64,000 bases of DNA from Anaerosphaera aminiphila DSM 21120 (GCF_900129925.1 NZ_FQXI01000003.1:1-64000), one strand, 5' to 3'. Shown: positions 35,810 to 47,272, counted from the first letter of the stretch. Made by a program: numbers and translations. The notes: generated by a model from the sequence alone, not told the origin.

Positions 35810-36205
35810 TTAAACTCTCCTACGTTTAGGTGGTCTACATCCATTATGTGGAATTGGTGTTATATCTTTTATCATTGTAACTTCAAGTCCTGAAGCTTGT
35901 AATGATCTTATTGCAGCTTCTCTTCCAGAACCTGGTCCTTTTACAAATACTTCTACTGATTTTAAACCATGTTCTTTAGCTTTGTTTGCAGCTTCTTCAG
36001 CAGCTTCTTGTGCAGCAAAGGGTGTGGATTTTCTTGAACCTCTAAATCCAAGTTGTCCTGCACTTGCCCAAGAAATAACATTACCGCTTACATCTGTTAG
36101 AGTTACCATTGTATTATTAAAGGTTGAAGCTATATGTGCTTGACCTTTTTCAATGTTTTTACGTTCTCTTCTTCTAACACGTGTTGATTTTTGTTTCTTA
36201 GCCAT
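35810..36205 (-). CDS. rpsK: 30S ribosomal protein S11
   Basis: 131 residues. [39 protein letters not shown] and [14 protein letters not shown] are S11 signatures. In this operon no rpsD follows before rpoA. Confidence 0.98.
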   Translation of the reverse strand: MAKKQKSTRVRRRERKNIEKGQAHIASTFNNTMVTLTDVSGNVISWASAGQLGFRGSRKSTPFAAQEAAEEAANKAKEHGLKSVEVFVKGPGSGREAAIRSLQASGLEVTMIKDITPIPHNGCRPPKRRRV

Positions 36206-36217
36206 GTGAATCCCCCC

Positions 36218-36580
36218 TTACTTTTTCTTAGATACTAATTTCTTAGGACCTTTTCTTGTTCTTGCGTTTGTCTTTGTTCTTTGACCTCTAACAGGAAGCC
36301 CTCTTTTGTGTCTTACACCTCTGTAGCAGTTGATTTCTCTAAGTCGTTTAATGTTCATAGCAACATCACGACGTAAATCTCCCTCTACATGGTATTTATC
36401 TATTTCATCTCTTATGCGAGCAAGTTCTGATTCGGTTAAGTCTTTTACTCTTGTATCAAAATTTACATCAGCATTGTTTAATATTTCTTGTGATCTTTTT
36501 CTGCCGATTCCATAGATATAAGTAAGACCAATTTCAACGCGTTTTTCTCTGGGTAAGTCAATACCAGCAATTCTTGCCAT
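36218..36580 (-). CDS. rpsM: 30S ribosomal protein S13
   Basis: 120 residues. [25 protein letters not shown] at the start and [18 protein letters not shown] at the end are typical of S13. Confidence 0.98.
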   Translation of the reverse strand: MARIAGIDLPREKRVEIGLTYIYGIGRKRSQEILNNADVNFDTRVKDLTESELARIRDEIDKYHVEGDLRRDVAMNIKRLREINCYRGVRHKRGLPVRGQRTKTNARTRKGPKKLVSKKK

Positions 36581-36596
36581 TAATTATAGCCTCCTC

Positions 36597-36710
36597 TTAT
36601 CCTTGTCTTTGCTTATGCTTTGGATTTTCGCAAATGACCATTACTCTTCCATTTCTCTTTATTATCTTACATTTTTCGCACATCTTCTTAACAGATGGTC
36701 TAACTTTCAT
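36597..36710 (-). CDS. rpmJ: 50S ribosomal protein L36
   Basis: 37 residues. Starts [14 protein letters not shown] and ends [10 protein letters not shown]. The zinc-binding CxxC, Cys and His are present (C+ type). AGGGATACAA before the ATG is a good binding site. It is too short for the usual length cut-off and lies between infA and rpsM. Confidence 0.96.
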   Translation of the reverse strand: MKVRPSVKKMCEKCKIIKRNGRVMVICENPKHKQRQG

Positions 36711-36738
36711 TTGTATCCCTCCTAAATTTCAGGATTAT

Positions 36739-36957
36739 CTATTTTTTCCTCCAAGTGATTCTACCTCTTGTCAAATCATAAGGTGACAATTCAACGGTTA
36801 CCTTATCTCCTGGAAGTATTCTTATATAATGCATTCTAAGTTTTCCAGAAATATGTGCAAGTATTATATGCCCATTTTCCAACTTAACTTTAAAATTAGT
36901 ATTAGGAAGTGCATCAACTACTACTCCTTCTACTTCTATTACATCTTCTTTAGCCAT
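36739..36957 (-). CDS. infA: Translation initiation factor IF-1
   Basis: 72 residues, the standard length. S1-like OB fold with [22 protein letters not shown] and [16 protein letters not shown]. It stands in the A site during initiation. Confidence 0.97.
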   Translation of the reverse strand: MAKEDVIEVEGVVVDALPNTNFKVKLENGHIILAHISGKLRMHYIRILPGDKVTVELSPYDLTRGRITWRKK

Positions 36958-36976
36958 TACAAGGTCCTCCTTTTCT

Positions 36977-37231
36977 TTAGCTATAAATTTTTAGCGATTT
37001 TCTCACATAGCTGTCGTTTAAATTATCCACTTTTAAATTTACTATATCTTTATAGATCATTAAGTGTTTAATTTTTTTCTTCTTAGGTTTATTTAGTTTT
37101 CTCGTCTTTCCGTCAACTATCAAAACATAATTGTCATCTAAAACTTCATAGACTAAAAATATTTCACCGATGTCTCTACCTGCCTTTGATTTAACAACTT
37201 GTCCAACTTCTATAAAAAAAGTTTTATCCAT
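36977..37231 (-). CDS. KOW-domain RNA-binding protein (L14e-like)
   Basis: 84 residues with an early KOW motif, [26 protein letters not shown], and a basic C-terminal half. This type of gene follows adk or map in clostridial r-protein operons and is thought to bind ribosomal RNA. Here no map gene stands between adk and infA. Confidence 0.78.
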   Translation of the reverse strand: MDKTFFIEVGQVVKSKAGRDIGEIFLVYEVLDDNYVLIVDGKTRKLNKPKKKKIKHLMIYKDIVNLKVDNLNDSYVRKSLKIYS

Positions 37232-37234
37232 ATT

Positions 37235-37879
37235 TTAATTATTTAAACCCTGTACTATATCTTCAAATACTTTTTTTATGTCTTGGTCTCCATCAATGTC
37301 TAATAAAAGTCCTTGGGCGTGATAGTAGTCAATTAGAGGTGATGTTTGATCAAAATATACTTGTATTCTGGTTTCTACTGTCTCTTTAACGTCGTCATCT
37401 CTTTGAATTAAAGGAGTTTGATCTATATCACAAATTCCCTCAACTTTTGGAGGATTGTATTTTATATGATAAGTAGCACCACAAGTTTTACATATTCTTC
37501 TACCTACTGCTCTATCAACTAATATGCTTTGATCTACATTTATATTAATTACTCTATCAAGCTTAGTTCCCAATTTATCAAGTTCTGCGTCAAGACTTAC
37601 TGCTTGAGCTACAGTTCTTGGAAATCCATCTAATAAAAAACCGTCTTTACAGTCATCTTTTACTATTCTATCTTGAACTATTTCTATTACTACTTCATCT
37701 GGTACTAAAAGTCCCTTGTCCATATAGGCCTTAGCTTTCTTTCCCAGTTCAGTATTATTTTTTATATTTTCTCTAAAAATATCTCCAGTAGAAATATGAG
37801 GTATATTGTATTTCTTAATTATAAAATCTGCTTGAGTACCCTTACCTGCTCCTGGAGGTCCTAAAATAACTAACTTCAT
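37235..37879 (-). CDS. adk: Adenylate kinase
   Basis: 214 residues. P-loop [10 protein letters not shown] at the N-terminus; LID with [10 protein letters not shown], and later GICDID, so the metal site is Cys-Cys-Cys-Asp, a Gram-positive type. [10 protein letters not shown] is also diagnostic. Interconverts AMP, ADP and ATP. Located after secY as in most bacteria. Confidence 0.97.
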   Translation of the reverse strand: MKLVILGPPGAGKGTQADFIIKKYNIPHISTGDIFRENIKNNTELGKKAKAYMDKGLLVPDEVVIEIVQDRIVKDDCKDGFLLDGFPRTVAQAVSLDAELDKLGTKLDRVININVDQSILVDRAVGRRICKTCGATYHIKYNPPKVEGICDIDQTPLIQRDDDVKETVETRIQVYFDQTSPLIDYYHAQGLLLDIDGDQDIKKVFEDIVQGLNN

Positions 37880-37891
37880 TATAATTTCCTC

Positions 37892-39172
37892 CTATTTGTT
37901 TAAGAATCCTTTGTAATGTCTCATCAGCATTTGTTGTTCCAATACTCTTGTAGTTTCAAGTACTACACCAACAATAATTATAACGCTTGTACCCCCATAG
38001 TTAAACTGCAATCCTGATATTCTAGTCAAAATTGTAGGAAGTACTGATAATATTGCAAGAGCAATAGCTCCCGGTAAAACAAGTCTATTAAGTGTTCTTT
38101 GTAAATAGTCACTTGTTGGCTTTCCTGGTCTAATTCCCGGTATAAAACCACCATTTTGTTGTAAACTCTTTGAATATTCAACTGTGTTAAATTGAATTGT
38201 ACTGTAAAAGTACGTAAAGAATATTATCAACAATACTGTTAAAACTATATTTAATACAAGTCCCGGCGTACCAGAAGTTGTAAAGTATTTCATAATCCAT
38301 CTTTTTGTAGATTCGTTCTTCATGAACATTGCTATAGTTGCCGGTATTGCAATTAGAGAGTTTGTGAAAATTATTGGCATTACACCACTCATTAAAACCT
38401 TAATAGGTATATGAGTTGATTGTCCACCATACATTTTTCTTCCAACTACTCTTTTAGCATATTGTACAGGAATTCTTCTTTCACCTTCATTTAAGGCTAC
38501 TACAAAAATTACTATTCCTATTACAACTATTAAAAATATCACTAAGAATATAGGACTTGCAATTCCCGCTTTAACTGCTTCTACAGATTGAATTATATCT
38601 GTAGGGAATCTTGTAATAATTCCTGCAAATATAAGCAGTGAAACACCATTTCCTATACCATGTTCAGTAATTTGCTCTCCCATATAAATTAGAAGGGCAG
38701 TACCAGCTACAATAGAAAGAATAATTACAGAGTTTTGTAAAATCCCCTCTGCTACTACAGCTGTTCTGAATATTCCAAATGTGTATCCAATAGCTTGTAC
38801 TAGCGCAATTCCTATTGCTAGGTATCTAGTATATTGTGATATTTTTTTTCTTCCTGTCTCTCCTTCTTTAGCTAAAGATTCAAGAGAAGGTATAGCTATA
38901 GTTAAAAGTTGAAGTACTATTGATGCGGTAATATATGGATATATATTAGCTGCAAAAATAGTATAGTTACTAAAGTTTCCTCCAGCCATTAAATCTAGCA
39001 AGGAAAATACACTTTGATTTGCTCCAGTGAATAGTTGCTTGATCACTTGTGCGTTCATATATGGAACGGTAATGTGAGAACCCAACCTATATAGTAATAA
39101 CATAAAAAGTGTAAATAACATCTTTTTTCTAAGTTGAGGTATTTTCCAAGCATTCTTAAAGGTCGAAATCAT
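37892..39172 (-). CDS. secY: Preprotein translocase SecY
   Basis: 426 residues with ten membrane segments. Contains GRKKISQYTRYLAIGIALVQ, the cytoplasmic loop GERRIPVQYAKRVVGRKMYGGQ, QNGGFIPGIRPGKPT and LPGAIALA. The channel of the Sec pathway. The ATG overlaps the rplO stop by 1 bp. Confidence 0.98.
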   Translation of the reverse strand: MISTFKNAWKIPQLRKKMLFTLFMLLLYRLGSHITVPYMNAQVIKQLFTGANQSVFSLLDLMAGGNFSNYTIFAANIYPYITASIVLQLLTIAIPSLESLAKEGETGRKKISQYTRYLAIGIALVQAIGYTFGIFRTAVVAEGILQNSVIILSIVAGTALLIYMGEQITEHGIGNGVSLLIFAGIITRFPTDIIQSVEAVKAGIASPIFLVIFLIVVIGIVIFVVALNEGERRIPVQYAKRVVGRKMYGGQSTHIPIKVLMSGVMPIIFTNSLIAIPATIAMFMKNESTKRWIMKYFTTSGTPGLVLNIVLTVLLIIFFTYFYSTIQFNTVEYSKSLQQNGGFIPGIRPGKPTSDYLQRTLNRLVLPGAIALAILSVLPTILTRISGLQFNYGGTSVIIIVGVVLETTRVLEQQMLMRHYKGFLNK

Positions 39173-39621
39173 TAAATCACCTCGGCCTTTCCTCCCGCAG
39201 CTTCTATTTTTTCTGCTGCAGTTTTTGAGAAATGTTGAGCTTTAACATTTAGTTTAGCATTAATCTCTCCATTTCCAAGGATTCTAACACCGTCTTTTGC
39301 CTTGGATTTTTTTATTAATCCAGAGTTTATTAAAATTTCAGGTGTTACTTCAGCACCGTCTTCAAAAGCATTTAAATCCGAAATATTTATTACAGCATAT
39401 TCTTTTTTGAATATATTTGTGAAACCTCTTTTTGGTAGACGTCTGAATAATGGCATTTGACCACCTTCAAATCCAGGTCTAACTCCTCCGCCACTACGTG
39501 CGTTTTGTCCTTTATGACCTTTTCCAGAAGTTTTTCCTGTTCCTGAGCCAATTCCTCTACCTACTCTTTTTCGAGTTTTTACTCCGCCACCTTCAGCAGG
39601 TTGTAAGTCATGTAATTTCAA
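39172..39621 (-). CDS. rplO: 50S ribosomal protein L15
   Basis: 149 residues. Starts [34 protein letters not shown]; includes [10 protein letters not shown]. Coupled to secY. Confidence 0.97.
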   Translation of the reverse strand: MKLHDLQPAEGGGVKTRKRVGRGIGSGTGKTSGKGHKGQNARSGGGVRPGFEGGQMPLFRRLPKRGFTNIFKKEYAVINISDLNAFEDGAEVTPEILINSGLIKKSKAKDGVRILGNGEINAKLNVKAQHFSKTAAEKIEAAGGKAEVI

Positions 39622-39634
39622 GCTTCACACCTCC

Positions 39635-39802
39635 TTATTCTTCAACTTCAAGCATATAAGATACTTGTCTAATCATTCCTCTAATTTGAGGTGAATCTTC
39701 TTTTTCAACAACTTGTCCTATCTTTCTAAGACCAAGTGCTTTTATAGTTCTTTTATGAGTTTCAATTTTTCCGATAGGGCTCTTTACTAGCTTAATTTTC
39801 AT
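39635..39802 (-). CDS. rpmD: 50S ribosomal protein L30
   Basis: 55 residues, read by hand. [20 protein letters not shown] then [16 protein letters not shown] and [16 protein letters not shown], a standard short L30. AAGGGGG is upstream of the ATG. It lies between rpsE and rplO as in other operons. Confidence 0.97.
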   Translation of the reverse strand: MKIKLVKSPIGKIETHKRTIKALGLRKIGQVVEKEDSPQIRGMIRQVSYMLEVEE

Positions 39803-39817
39803 AGTTTGTTTACCCCC

Positions 39818-40324
39818 TTATCCTAAAATCTCGTCTACAGATTTATTTCTTAATCTTGCTACAGATTCTACTGTCTTTAATTGAGATAGAGCATCTATAG
39901 TTGCATTAACTGTGTTTCTTGGATTGTTTGATCCAAGGTTTTTAGTACGAATATCACTGATCCCTGCAAGCTCGCAAACTGCACGAACTGTTCCACCTGC
40001 AATAACTCCAGTACCGGCACTAGCTGGTTTTAAAAATACTCTACCTGAGCCGAATACTCCAGTTACTTGATGAGGGATAGAAGTTTCTAATAAATTAACT
40101 TCAATAAGGTGCTTTTTAGCATCTTGAGTAGCTTTTCTAATAGCTTCAGGCACTTCTAGTGCTTTTCCAGTTCCAACTCCCACATGTCCATTGCGATCGC
40201 CTACAACCACTAAAGCTGAAAATCTAAAATTTCTACCACCCTTAACTACCTTAGCAACTCTATTTATTGCTACAACTCTCTCTTCTAGATCGAATTCTGC
40301 TGCGTTTATTAATGAACGTTCCAT
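39818..40324 (-). CDS. rpsE: 30S ribosomal protein S5
   Basis: 168 residues. [33 protein letters not shown] and [17 protein letters not shown] are the S5 double-stranded RNA-binding and fidelity regions. Confidence 0.97.
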   Translation of the reverse strand: MERSLINAAEFDLEERVVAINRVAKVVKGGRNFRFSALVVVGDRNGHVGVGTGKALEVPEAIRKATQDAKKHLIEVNLLETSIPHQVTGVFGSGRVFLKPASAGTGVIAGGTVRAVCELAGISDIRTKNLGSNNPRNTVNATIDALSQLKTVESVARLRNKSVDEILG

Positions 40325-40339
40325 TTTTCCCCTCCTTCT

Positions 40340-40702
40340 TTAGAATTTAAGTCCAGCTTCTCTTGCTGCTTCTGCAAGTGCTTTTATACGACCGTGATAT
40401 ATATATCCGGATCTGTCAAATACAACTTCTTCTATGCCTGCATCAATTGCACGTTTTGCAATAGTTTCACCTATTTTTTTAGCAGCTTCAATATTTTTTG
40501 TGCTTGTAAAATCTAACGATTTATCAAGTGTTGAAGCAGAAACTAATGTGTTTCCTATTTCATCATCTATTATTTGAGCATAGATATGTGCATCTGATCT
40601 ATAAACAGTCAATCTTGGGCAAGTTCCAGTTCCGGAGATTTTATTTCTAATTCTCTTGTGTCTTTTTATTCTATTTGCATTTCTATCAACTTTATTAAAC
40701 AC
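40340..40702 (-). CDS. rplR: 50S ribosomal protein L18
   Basis: 120 residues. [49 protein letters not shown] at the end. Binds 5S rRNA. Confidence 0.97.
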   Translation of the reverse strand: MFNKVDRNANRIKRHKRIRNKISGTGTCPRLTVYRSDAHIYAQIIDDEIGNTLVSASTLDKSLDFTSTKNIEAAKKIGETIAKRAIDAGIEEVVFDRSGYIYHGRIKALAEAAREAGLKF

Positions 40703-40719
40703 TATTTATTCTCCTCCTA

Positions 40720-41256
40720 TTACTTACCTGTTTTTCCTACTTTACGTCTTACATGTTCATCAACGTACTTAATACCCTTACCTTTGTAAGGTTCTGGTTC
40801 TCTATATCCTCTGATATGAGCAGCATATGCTCCTACCTTTTGTTTATCTATTCCAGAAATTATAATTTTTGTAGGAGCAGGTACTTCAACTTGAATTCCC
40901 TCAGGGTCTTCTAACTCCAATGGGTGTGAAAAACCTAAAGTTAAAGCAAGTTTATTTCCGCTTTTAGCAGCTCTATATCCTGTTCCAATAATTTCTAATT
41001 CTTTAGCATATCCTTCTGTAACACCGATTATCATATTGTCAATTAGTGTTCTAACTAAACCATGCATTGCCTTGTGTTCTTTGTTATCGCTTGGTCTATT
41101 AACAGTTAAAACATTATTGTCTAATTCAATAATCATGTCACGATCAAAACTTTGAACTAATTGTCCCTTTGGTCCTTTTACTGTAACAGTATTATCTTGA
41201 AGTTTAACTTCTACACCATTTGGGATTTCAATTGGTTTTCTACCGATTCTTGACAT
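40720..41256 (-). CDS. rplF: 50S ribosomal protein L6
   Basis: 178 residues, two similar halves. Starts [41 protein letters not shown] at the C-terminus. Confidence 0.97.
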   Translation of the reverse strand: MSRIGRKPIEIPNGVEVKLQDNTVTVKGPKGQLVQSFDRDMIIELDNNVLTVNRPSDNKEHKAMHGLVRTLIDNMIIGVTEGYAKELEIIGTGYRAAKSGNKLALTLGFSHPLELEDPEGIQVEVPAPTKIIISGIDKQKVGAYAAHIRGYREPEPYKGKGIKYVDEHVRRKVGKTGK

Positions 41257-41271
41257 GTTAACACCTCCTGT

Positions 41272-41667
41272 TTACCAAACGTAACAAATAACTTCTCCGC
41301 CAACACTATTAGCTCTTGCTTCTTTGTCTGTCAATATTCCTTTGGAAGTTGAAATTATTGCAATTCCAAGTCCTCCAAGTACTTTAGGAACATCTTCACA
41401 ATGAACATAAACTCTTAGTCCTGGTTTAGAAATTCTCTTTATTCCACTAATAACCTTTTCTTGATTTTCTCCGTACTTAAAATCTATTCTAATGATACCT
41501 TGTTTGTCATCATCAATCACTTCATAATTTTTGATATATCCTTCATTGAGAAGAATCTCAGATATTTCTTTTTTAATATTTGAAGCTGGAATATCAACAG
41601 ATTTATGTTTTGCATTATTGCCGTTTCTGATTCTTGTAAGCATATCTGCAATTGGGTCTGTCATCAT
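41272..41667 (-). CDS. rpsH: 30S ribosomal protein S8
   Basis: 131 residues. [16 protein letters not shown] at the start and [26 protein letters not shown] at the end. Two adjacent ATGs; the first has the better spacing to GGAGG. Usual translational repressor of the spc operon. Confidence 0.97.
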   Translation of the reverse strand: MMTDPIADMLTRIRNGNNAKHKSVDIPASNIKKEISEILLNEGYIKNYEVIDDDKQGIIRIDFKYGENQEKVISGIKRISKPGLRVYVHCEDVPKVLGGLGIAIISTSKGILTDKEARANSVGGEVICYVW

Positions 41668-41697
41668 AATTTATTGCCTCCTTTCCCGATGGTAGAA

Positions 41698-41883
41698 TTA
41701 CCAACTAGCTTTTCTAACTCCTGGAATTTGTCCTTTGTATGCCAATTCTCTAAAACAAATTCTACAAATTCCATATTTCTTTAAAACAGAGTGTGGTCTT
41801 CCACAAATACTGCATCTTGTGTATGCACGAGAGCTATATTTTGGTTTTCTTTTTTGTTTAGCAATCATTGATTTTTTTGCCAC
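41698..41883 (-). CDS. rpsZ: 30S ribosomal protein S14 type Z
   Basis: 61 residues. Zinc motifs [20 protein letters not shown], so it is the zinc-containing C+ paralogue used by most Gram-positives. Confidence 0.97.
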   Translation of the reverse strand: MAKKSMIAKQKRKPKYSSRAYTRCSICGRPHSVLKKYGICRICFRELAYKGQIPGVRKASW

Positions 41884-41899
41884 AAATTTTACCTCCTAA

Positions 41900-42442
41900 T
41901 TACTTAGCAAATGGCATTCCCATTTTTTCAAGGAAAGCTTTAGCTTCTTCATCTGTATTAGCTGTAGTTACAATTACTACGTCCATACCTCTAATAGTAT
42001 CAACTTCATCGTATTCAATTTCAGGGAAAATTAACTGTTCTTTTAATCCCAGTGCATAATTTCCTCTGCCATCAAAAGCTGTTGGTTTAACTCCTCTAAA
42101 GTCTCTTACTCTTGGTAGAGCCACGTTCATCAACTTGTCTAAGAAGTCATACATCTTTTGACCACGTAAAGTTACTTTACAGCCAATTTTATTTCCTTCA
42201 CGCAATTTAAAGTTTGCAATAGATTTTTTAGCTATTGTTACAACAGGTTTTTGTCCTGCTATAATAGTTAAATCTTTTAGAGCTGATTCAAGTGCCTTAG
42301 GATTGTCTTTCGCCTCTCCTAATCCAATGTTAATTGTTATTTTTTCAAGTTTTGGAACTTGCATAACATTTTCATACTCGAATTTCTCTATCATATATTT
42401 TGTTACTTCGTCTTCGTATTTTTCCTTTAATCTGGAAGTCAT
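41900..42442 (-). CDS. rplE: 50S ribosomal protein L5
   Basis: 180 residues. [21 protein letters not shown] and [28 protein letters not shown] are diagnostic. Binds 5S rRNA. Confidence 0.97.
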   Translation of the reverse strand: MTSRLKEKYEDEVTKYMIEKFEYENVMQVPKLEKITINIGLGEAKDNPKALESALKDLTIIAGQKPVVTIAKKSIANFKLREGNKIGCKVTLRGQKMYDFLDKLMNVALPRVRDFRGVKPTAFDGRGNYALGLKEQLIFPEIEYDEVDTIRGMDVVIVTTANTDEEAKAFLEKMGMPFAK

Positions 42443-42453
42443 CTTTTACCTCC

Positions 42454-42762
42454 TTACTTTATTGTTTGGCCATCAGATTTTTTGAATCTAATTTTTTTGC
42501 CATCTTCTATTTTGTATCCGAGTTTTGTTGCCTTATTAGAACTAGTATCAAAATACATTACATTTGAAACATGAATTGCTGCCTCTTGTTTCTCTATTCC
42601 ACCTGGACTTTGAGGTCCTCTTGGCTTCATATGTTTTGTAACTATATTAACTTTTTCCACGATAACTCTATCTTCTTTAGGAAAAGTCTTCAATACTTTA
42701 CCGGTTTTACCCTTGTCCTTTCCGGCAATTACTTTTACTGTATCACCTTTTTTAATACGCAT
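42454..42762 (-). CDS. rplX: 50S ribosomal protein L24
   Basis: 102 residues with the KOW motif KKGDTVKVIAGKDKGKTGKVL at the start and VTKHMKPRGPQSPGGI. Confidence 0.97.
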   Translation of the reverse strand: MRIKKGDTVKVIAGKDKGKTGKVLKTFPKEDRVIVEKVNIVTKHMKPRGPQSPGGIEKQEAAIHVSNVMYFDTSSNKATKLGYKIEDGKKIRFKKSDGQTIK

Positions 42763-42777
42763 TTCACTACCTCCTGG

Positions 42778-43146
42778 TTAGAGTACTTCTGGTGCCAGAG
42801 AAATTATCTTCATGAAATTATCTCCTCGAAGTTCTCTGGTAACAGGTCCGAAGATACGAGTACCTACAGGACTTTTGTCTTCTTTTATAATAACTGCCGC
42901 ATTATCATCAAATTTTATATATGAACCGTCTTTACGGCTAATTCCCTTAGATGTTCTAACAATAACAGCTCTTACAATGCTGCCTTTTTTGACAACGCCT
43001 CCCGGTGTTGCTTGTTTAACTGAACACACTACTATGTCTCCGATATTTGCTGTCCTTCTATTCGTTCCACCAAGTACCTTTATGACAAGTAGTTCTTTCG
43101 CTCCGGAATTATCAGCAACACGCATCCTACTTTCTTGTTGAATCAT
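42778..43146 (-). CDS. rplN: 50S ribosomal protein L14
   Basis: 122 residues, the standard length. [20 protein letters not shown] at the start; [23 protein letters not shown] at the end. Confidence 0.98.
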   Translation of the reverse strand: MIQQESRMRVADNSGAKELLVIKVLGGTNRRTANIGDIVVCSVKQATPGGVVKKGSIVRAVIVRTSKGISRKDGSYIKFDDNAAVIIKEDKSPVGTRIFGPVTRELRGDNFMKIISLAPEVL

Positions 43147-43166
43147 GAGCTTCCTCCTTCTTAAGA

Positions 43167-43421
43167 TTATCTAGCTTTTTCAATAATATCTACTAATCTC
43201 CATCTCTTGTCTTTGCTAAGTGGTCTTGTCTCCATTAGTTTTACTTTATCGCCAATACCACATTCATTTTGCTCATCATGAGCTTTGAATTTCGCAGTCT
43301 TTTTAAATCTCTTTTTATAAATGGGATGAGTTGCAAATGATTCAACAGCCACTACAATCGTTTTGTCCATTTTATCACTTACTACCGTACCAACAATTGT
43401 CTTCCTATTGTTTCTTTCCAT
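43167..43421 (-). CDS. rpsQ: 30S ribosomal protein S17
   Basis: About 84 residues. Start at ATG 43421, 8 nt after AAAGGAGG; the upstream in-frame TTG reads through that site and is rejected. [18 protein letters not shown] and [14 protein letters not shown] are S17 signatures. Confidence 0.96.
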   Translation of the reverse strand: MERNNRKTIVGTVVSDKMDKTIVVAVESFATHPIYKKRFKKTAKFKAHDEQNECGIGDKVKLMETRPLSKDKRWRLVDIIEKAR

Positions 43422-43425
43422 GCGA

Positions 43426-43632
43426 TTAAGCCTCCTTTCCCATTTCAAGTTCGCGCTGTCTAATAATAGTCATTACTCTGGCGATATCTTTTTTTACGAT
43501 TCTTATGCTTAATGGGTTATCAAGTTGACCAGTCGCCAACCTAAATCTCAAGTTGAACAGCTCATTCTTTAATTCGTTAAGTTTCTTATTTAATTCTTCA
43601 CTTGACATCTGGCGAATTTCCTTAGTCTTCAT
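43426..43632 (-). CDS. rpmC: 50S ribosomal protein L29
   Basis: 68 residues from ATG 43632, which has GGTGA 5 nt upstream; the ATG four codons earlier has no spacing. [17 protein letters not shown] and [23 protein letters not shown] are L29. Overlaps the rplP end by 11 bp. Confidence 0.96.
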   Translation of the reverse strand: MKTKEIRQMSSEELNKKLNELKNELFNLRFRLATGQLDNPLSIRIVKKDIARVMTIIRQRELEMGKEA

Positions 43633-44053
43633 TTGATTCACCATCCTTTTCTCTCATTACAAATTTAGTTTTTATTGGTAATTTCATAGCAGCAAGTCTC
43701 ATAGCTTCTCTAGCTATTTCCTCACTAACCCCACTCATTTCAAACATTATACGGCCAGGTTTTACTACAGATACCCAATAAGATGGTGCTCCCTTACCGG
43801 AACCCATACGAGTTTCTGCTGGTTTTTCAGTAACAGGTTTATCTGGAAATATTTTAATCCAAATGTTCCCACCTCTTTTTATATATCTTGTCATAGCACG
43901 ACGTGCCGCTTCTATTTGATTTGAAGTAATCCACGCAGGTTCAAGAGCTTGAAGTCCGTATTCTCCGTAAGTAAGCGTATTTCCACGTAGTGCTTTACCC
44001 TTCATTCTGCCTCTATGAACTCTACGATATTTTACTCTCTTAGGCATTAACAT
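43622..44053 (-). CDS. rplP: 50S ribosomal protein L16
   Basis: 143 residues. [19 protein letters not shown] and [38 protein letters not shown]. Confidence 0.97.
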   Translation of the reverse strand: MLMPKRVKYRRVHRGRMKGKALRGNTLTYGEYGLQALEPAWITSNQIEAARRAMTRYIKRGGNIWIKIFPDKPVTEKPAETRMGSGKGAPSYWVSVVKPGRIMFEMSGVSEEIAREAMRLAAMKLPIKTKFVMREKDGESNED

Positions 44054-44079
44054 AAATGTTTCCTCCTTTCTTCCACAGC

Positions 44080-44832
44080 TTAATTTTGAGCTTTATTTCT
44101 GGAATCAGTTTTAAAATTTTTCTTATTGTTGTTATTTCTATTATCTCTATTTTGTGGTCTTTTTCTCTTGTTATCTCTAGTGTTTTTCTTTTCATCTACT
44201 TTTCCTTGAAGAACTTCACCTTTGTATAACCAAACTTTAACACCTAATTTACCATAAGTTGTATCTGCTTCTGCAAAACCATAGTCTATGTCCGCTCTTA
44301 AAGTTTGTAGAGGAATAGTTCCCTCTGAATAGCCTTCAGTTCTTGCCATGTCAGCACCGCCAACACGTCCAGCCACTGATGTCTTTATTCCAAGTGCTCC
44401 AGCTCTCATTGTTCTTTGAATAGCTTGTTTCATAGCACGTCTAAAAGATACACGTCTTTCAAGCGATTCTGCAATTGATTCAGCTACTAGTTGAGCATCT
44501 AATTCTTGATTTCTAATTTCTTCAACGTTTAAAACAATACTCTTTCCAGTTAATTTTTCAAGTTCAGTTCTCAACTCTTCAATTCCTGCACCGCCACGTC
44601 CGATAACCATACCAGGTTTAGCTGTGTAAATTGAAATTTTTACTTTATTTGCAGCTCTTTCTATTTCAATTTTAGAAATTCCAGCTGTATAAAGTTTTTT
44701 CTTTATATATTTACGAACTTTGTCATCTTCTAATAATAAAGCTGCAAAGTCTTTTTTATTAGCATACCATTTTGAATCCCAATCCTTAATTATACCAACA
44801 CGAAGTCCATGTGGGTTAACTTTTTGGCCCAT
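44080..44832 (-). CDS. rpsC: 30S ribosomal protein S3
   Basis: 250 residues. [21 protein letters not shown] at the start; KH domain [38 protein letters not shown]. The C-terminal tail of about 40 residues is rich in Asn, Lys and Arg, longer than in E. coli. Confidence 0.97.
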   Translation of the reverse strand: MGQKVNPHGLRVGIIKDWDSKWYANKKDFAALLLEDDKVRKYIKKKLYTAGISKIEIERAANKVKISIYTAKPGMVIGRGGAGIEELRTELEKLTGKSIVLNVEEIRNQELDAQLVAESIAESLERRVSFRRAMKQAIQRTMRAGALGIKTSVAGRVGGADMARTEGYSEGTIPLQTLRADIDYGFAEADTTYGKLGVKVWLYKGEVLQGKVDEKKNTRDNKRKRPQNRDNRNNNNKKNFKTDSRNKAQN

Positions 44833-44843
44833 TCTCTAACCTC

Positions 44844-45179
44844 CTACTCTCTTTCTGCTACTACAATGCCGATATGACTTGATCTCTTTAGTATTGGATA
44901 AGCCATTCCCTTTGCTTTAGGGTGAAATCTTTTCATTGTAGGTCCATCATTAGCATATGCAACCTTTACAATAAGGTCATCTCTATTTAAATTTAAGTTG
45001 TTTTCAGCATTAGCTACTGCAGAATTAAGCACTTTGTATAATTCCTTAGCTCCTCTTTTAGGAGTGAACTTTAGGATTGAAAGGGCTTCGTCAACTTGTT
45101 TCCCACGAACTTCAGCACATATATAATTCACCTTTAACGGTGAGATTCTAACATATTTAGCAATTGCTCTTGCTTCCAT
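44844..45179 (-). CDS. rplV: 50S ribosomal protein L22
   Basis: 111 residues. AKYVRISPLKVNYICAEVRGK and KGMAYPILKRSSHIGIVV identify L22, whose loop lines the exit tunnel. Confidence 0.97.
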   Translation of the reverse strand: MEARAIAKYVRISPLKVNYICAEVRGKQVDEALSILKFTPKRGAKELYKVLNSAVANAENNLNLNRDDLIVKVAYANDGPTMKRFHPKAKGMAYPILKRSSHIGIVVAERE

Positions 45180-45193
45180 ATTAATCCCCTTCC

Positions 45194-45481
45194 CTATTTT
45201 TTCATTCCAGTAGTTTTTTCGTTCTTGCCCACATGGCCTCTATAAGTTCTTGTAGGAACAAATTCCCCAAGCTTATGACCTACCATATCTTCTGTAATGT
45301 ATATTGGTACATGCTTTCTACCGTCATGCACTGCAATAGTATGTGATACCATTTCAGGAAATATTGTGGAGCGGCGAGACCAAGTCTTTATAACTTTTTT
45401 TTCATTAGTTTCGTTTAATGCATCAACTTTCTTAAGCAAATGTTTATCTGCAAAAGGTCCTTTTTTAACTGATCTACTCAT
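45194..45481 (-). CDS. rpsS: 30S ribosomal protein S19
   Basis: 95 residues. [19 protein letters not shown] and [18 protein letters not shown]. Confidence 0.97.
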   Translation of the reverse strand: MSRSVKKGPFADKHLLKKVDALNETNEKKVIKTWSRRSTIFPEMVSHTIAVHDGRKHVPIYITEDMVGHKLGEFVPTRTYRGHVGKNEKTTGMKK

Positions 45482-45495
45482 TTTTCCCCTCCCGC

Positions 45496-46326
45496 TTACT
45501 TTGTTCTTCTTCTTACTATATACTGATTACTCTTCTTGTTTTTCTTTCTAGTTTTAAGACCAAGTGCTGGTTTACCCCAAGGAGTCATTGGTGAAGGTCT
45601 ACCTATTGGCGCTCTACCTTCTCCACCACCGTGAGGGTGATCAACAGGGTTCATTGCTGAACCTCTAACGTGAGGTCTTTGTCCTAAATATCTGCTCTTT
45701 CCAGCTTTACCTAGAGTTATAAGTTCATGAGACAAGTTGCCAACTTGACCTACTGTAGCTTTACAGTCAAGACTAACTAGTCTAAATTCACCTGAAGGTA
45801 ATTTTAATTGAGCATATTTTCCTTCTTTTGCCATAAGTTGAACTTCAGTACCGGCAGATCTTGCTAACTGTCCACCTTTTCCTGGAGTCATCTCTACGTT
45901 GTGTACAATAGTACCAACTGGCATATTTCTAAGTTTCAAAGCATTTCCAACTTTGATGTCCGCATTTTCTCCAGATTCAATTACATCTCCTACTTTTAAG
46001 TTATGAGGAGCTAAAATATATCTCTTTTCTCCATCTGCATAATTTAAAAGTGCAATGTAGCTTGTTCTGTATGGATCATATTCTATAGAAGCAACTTTAG
46101 CAGGTATTCCATCTTTGCTTCTTTTAAAATCGATTATTCTATATCTTCTCTTAACTCCGCCGCCTCTATGTCTTGATGTTATTCTACCTTGTGCATTTCT
46201 TCCGGCATTTGTCTTTAGATTTATTGTAAGACTTTTTTCTGGTGTCTTTTTTGTAATCTCTTCAAATGTTGAGACAGTCATCTCTCTTAGAGCAGGAGAA
46301 GTTGGTTTAAATCCTTTTATCGCCAT
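45496..46326 (-). CDS. rplB: 50S ribosomal protein L2
   Basis: 276 residues. [21 protein letters not shown] and the peptidyl-transferase loop [23 protein letters not shown] are unmistakable. Confidence 0.98.
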   Translation of the reverse strand: MAIKGFKPTSPALREMTVSTFEEITKKTPEKSLTINLKTNAGRNAQGRITSRHRGGGVKRRYRIIDFKRSKDGIPAKVASIEYDPYRTSYIALLNYADGEKRYILAPHNLKVGDVIESGENADIKVGNALKLRNMPVGTIVHNVEMTPGKGGQLARSAGTEVQLMAKEGKYAQLKLPSGEFRLVSLDCKATVGQVGNLSHELITLGKAGKSRYLGQRPHVRGSAMNPVDHPHGGGEGRAPIGRPSPMTPWGKPALGLKTRKKNKKSNQYIVRRRTK

Positions 46327-46341
46327 CTTTTTACCTCCTAA

Positions 46342-46632
46342 TTATTCCATACCCTCAAAGAATTCAATAGATTTAGAATCCTCAGAAAGTTTAACAATAG
46401 CTTTTTTCCAAGATGAACGTCTTCCTTGATGAACACCTTGTCTCTTCATTTTTCCACGCATATTCATAGTGTTTACCCTTTGAACTTTTACGTCAAAAAT
46501 TTCTTCTATCGCATTTTTAATTTCAAGTTTTGTAGCATTTTTGTCAACTACAAATGTATAATTTCCTCTTTCCATATCGTCCATACTTTTTTCAGTGACG
46601 ATTGGTTTTCTAACTATATCGTATACATTCAT
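46342..46632 (-). CDS. rplW: 50S ribosomal protein L23
   Basis: 96 residues. VRKPIVTEKSMDDMERGNYTFVVDKNATK and GRRSSWKKAIVKL. Start overlaps the rplD stop by 1 bp. Confidence 0.97.
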   Translation of the reverse strand: MNVYDIVRKPIVTEKSMDDMERGNYTFVVDKNATKLEIKNAIEEIFDVKVQRVNTMNMRGKMKRQGVHQGRRSSWKKAIVKLSEDSKSIEFFEGME

Positions 46633-47255
46633 TAGTTAAACACCTCCTCAACTACTTTAAGAGCATCCTTAGTTATAATAAATGAATTGTATTTTAAAAT
46701 ATCATAAACATTTATCATATCAGCAGTTGTAGTTTTAACATCTGCAAGGTTACTAGCAGATCTAAATACATTTTTATCATTTTCTGAAATAACTACTAGA
46801 GCTTTTTTGTCAGATTTTACTGCATTTAGCATCTTAACAAAGTTCTTTGTCTTTATTTCTTCCATGTTTATATTGTCAACTACAATTATTTCATTTTCAC
46901 GTACTTTAGAAGTAAGCGCGCTCTTTAGTGCTATTCTTCTTACTTTCTTAGGTGTAGTGTAAGAATAATCTCTTGGCTTTGGTGCAAATACAACTCCGCC
47001 ACCTCTCCATTGTGGAGATCTTATACTACCTTGACGTGCACGGCCTGTTCCCTTTTGTCTCCAAGGTTTTCTTCCGCCACCACGAACTTCCGCTCTGGTT
47101 TTTGCAGATTTAGTTCCCTGTCTTTTGTTTGCTAAAATATTTTTAACAACAAGGTACACAGCGTGTTCATTTATATCAATGTCAAATATATTTTCATTTA
47201 GTTCAATTTCTTCAACTGGATTTCCTTCCATATTGACAACTTGAATCTTAGGCAT
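46632..47255 (-). CDS. rplD: 50S ribosomal protein L4
   Basis: 207 residues from ATG 47255, after AAAGGAGGG; an in-frame upstream start lies within that site. GGGRKPWRQKGTGRARQGSIRSPQWRGGGVVF is L4. In many bacteria L4 regulates the S10 operon through the leader. Confidence 0.97.
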   Translation of the reverse strand: MPKIQVVNMEGNPVEEIELNENIFDIDINEHAVYLVVKNILANKRQGTKSAKTRAEVRGGGRKPWRQKGTGRARQGSIRSPQWRGGGVVFAPKPRDYSYTTPKKVRRIALKSALTSKVRENEIIVVDNINMEEIKTKNFVKMLNAVKSDKKALVVISENDKNVFRSASNLADVKTTTADMINVYDILKYNSFIITKDALKVVEEVFN

Positions 47256-47272
47256 GTTATACCCTCCTTTCA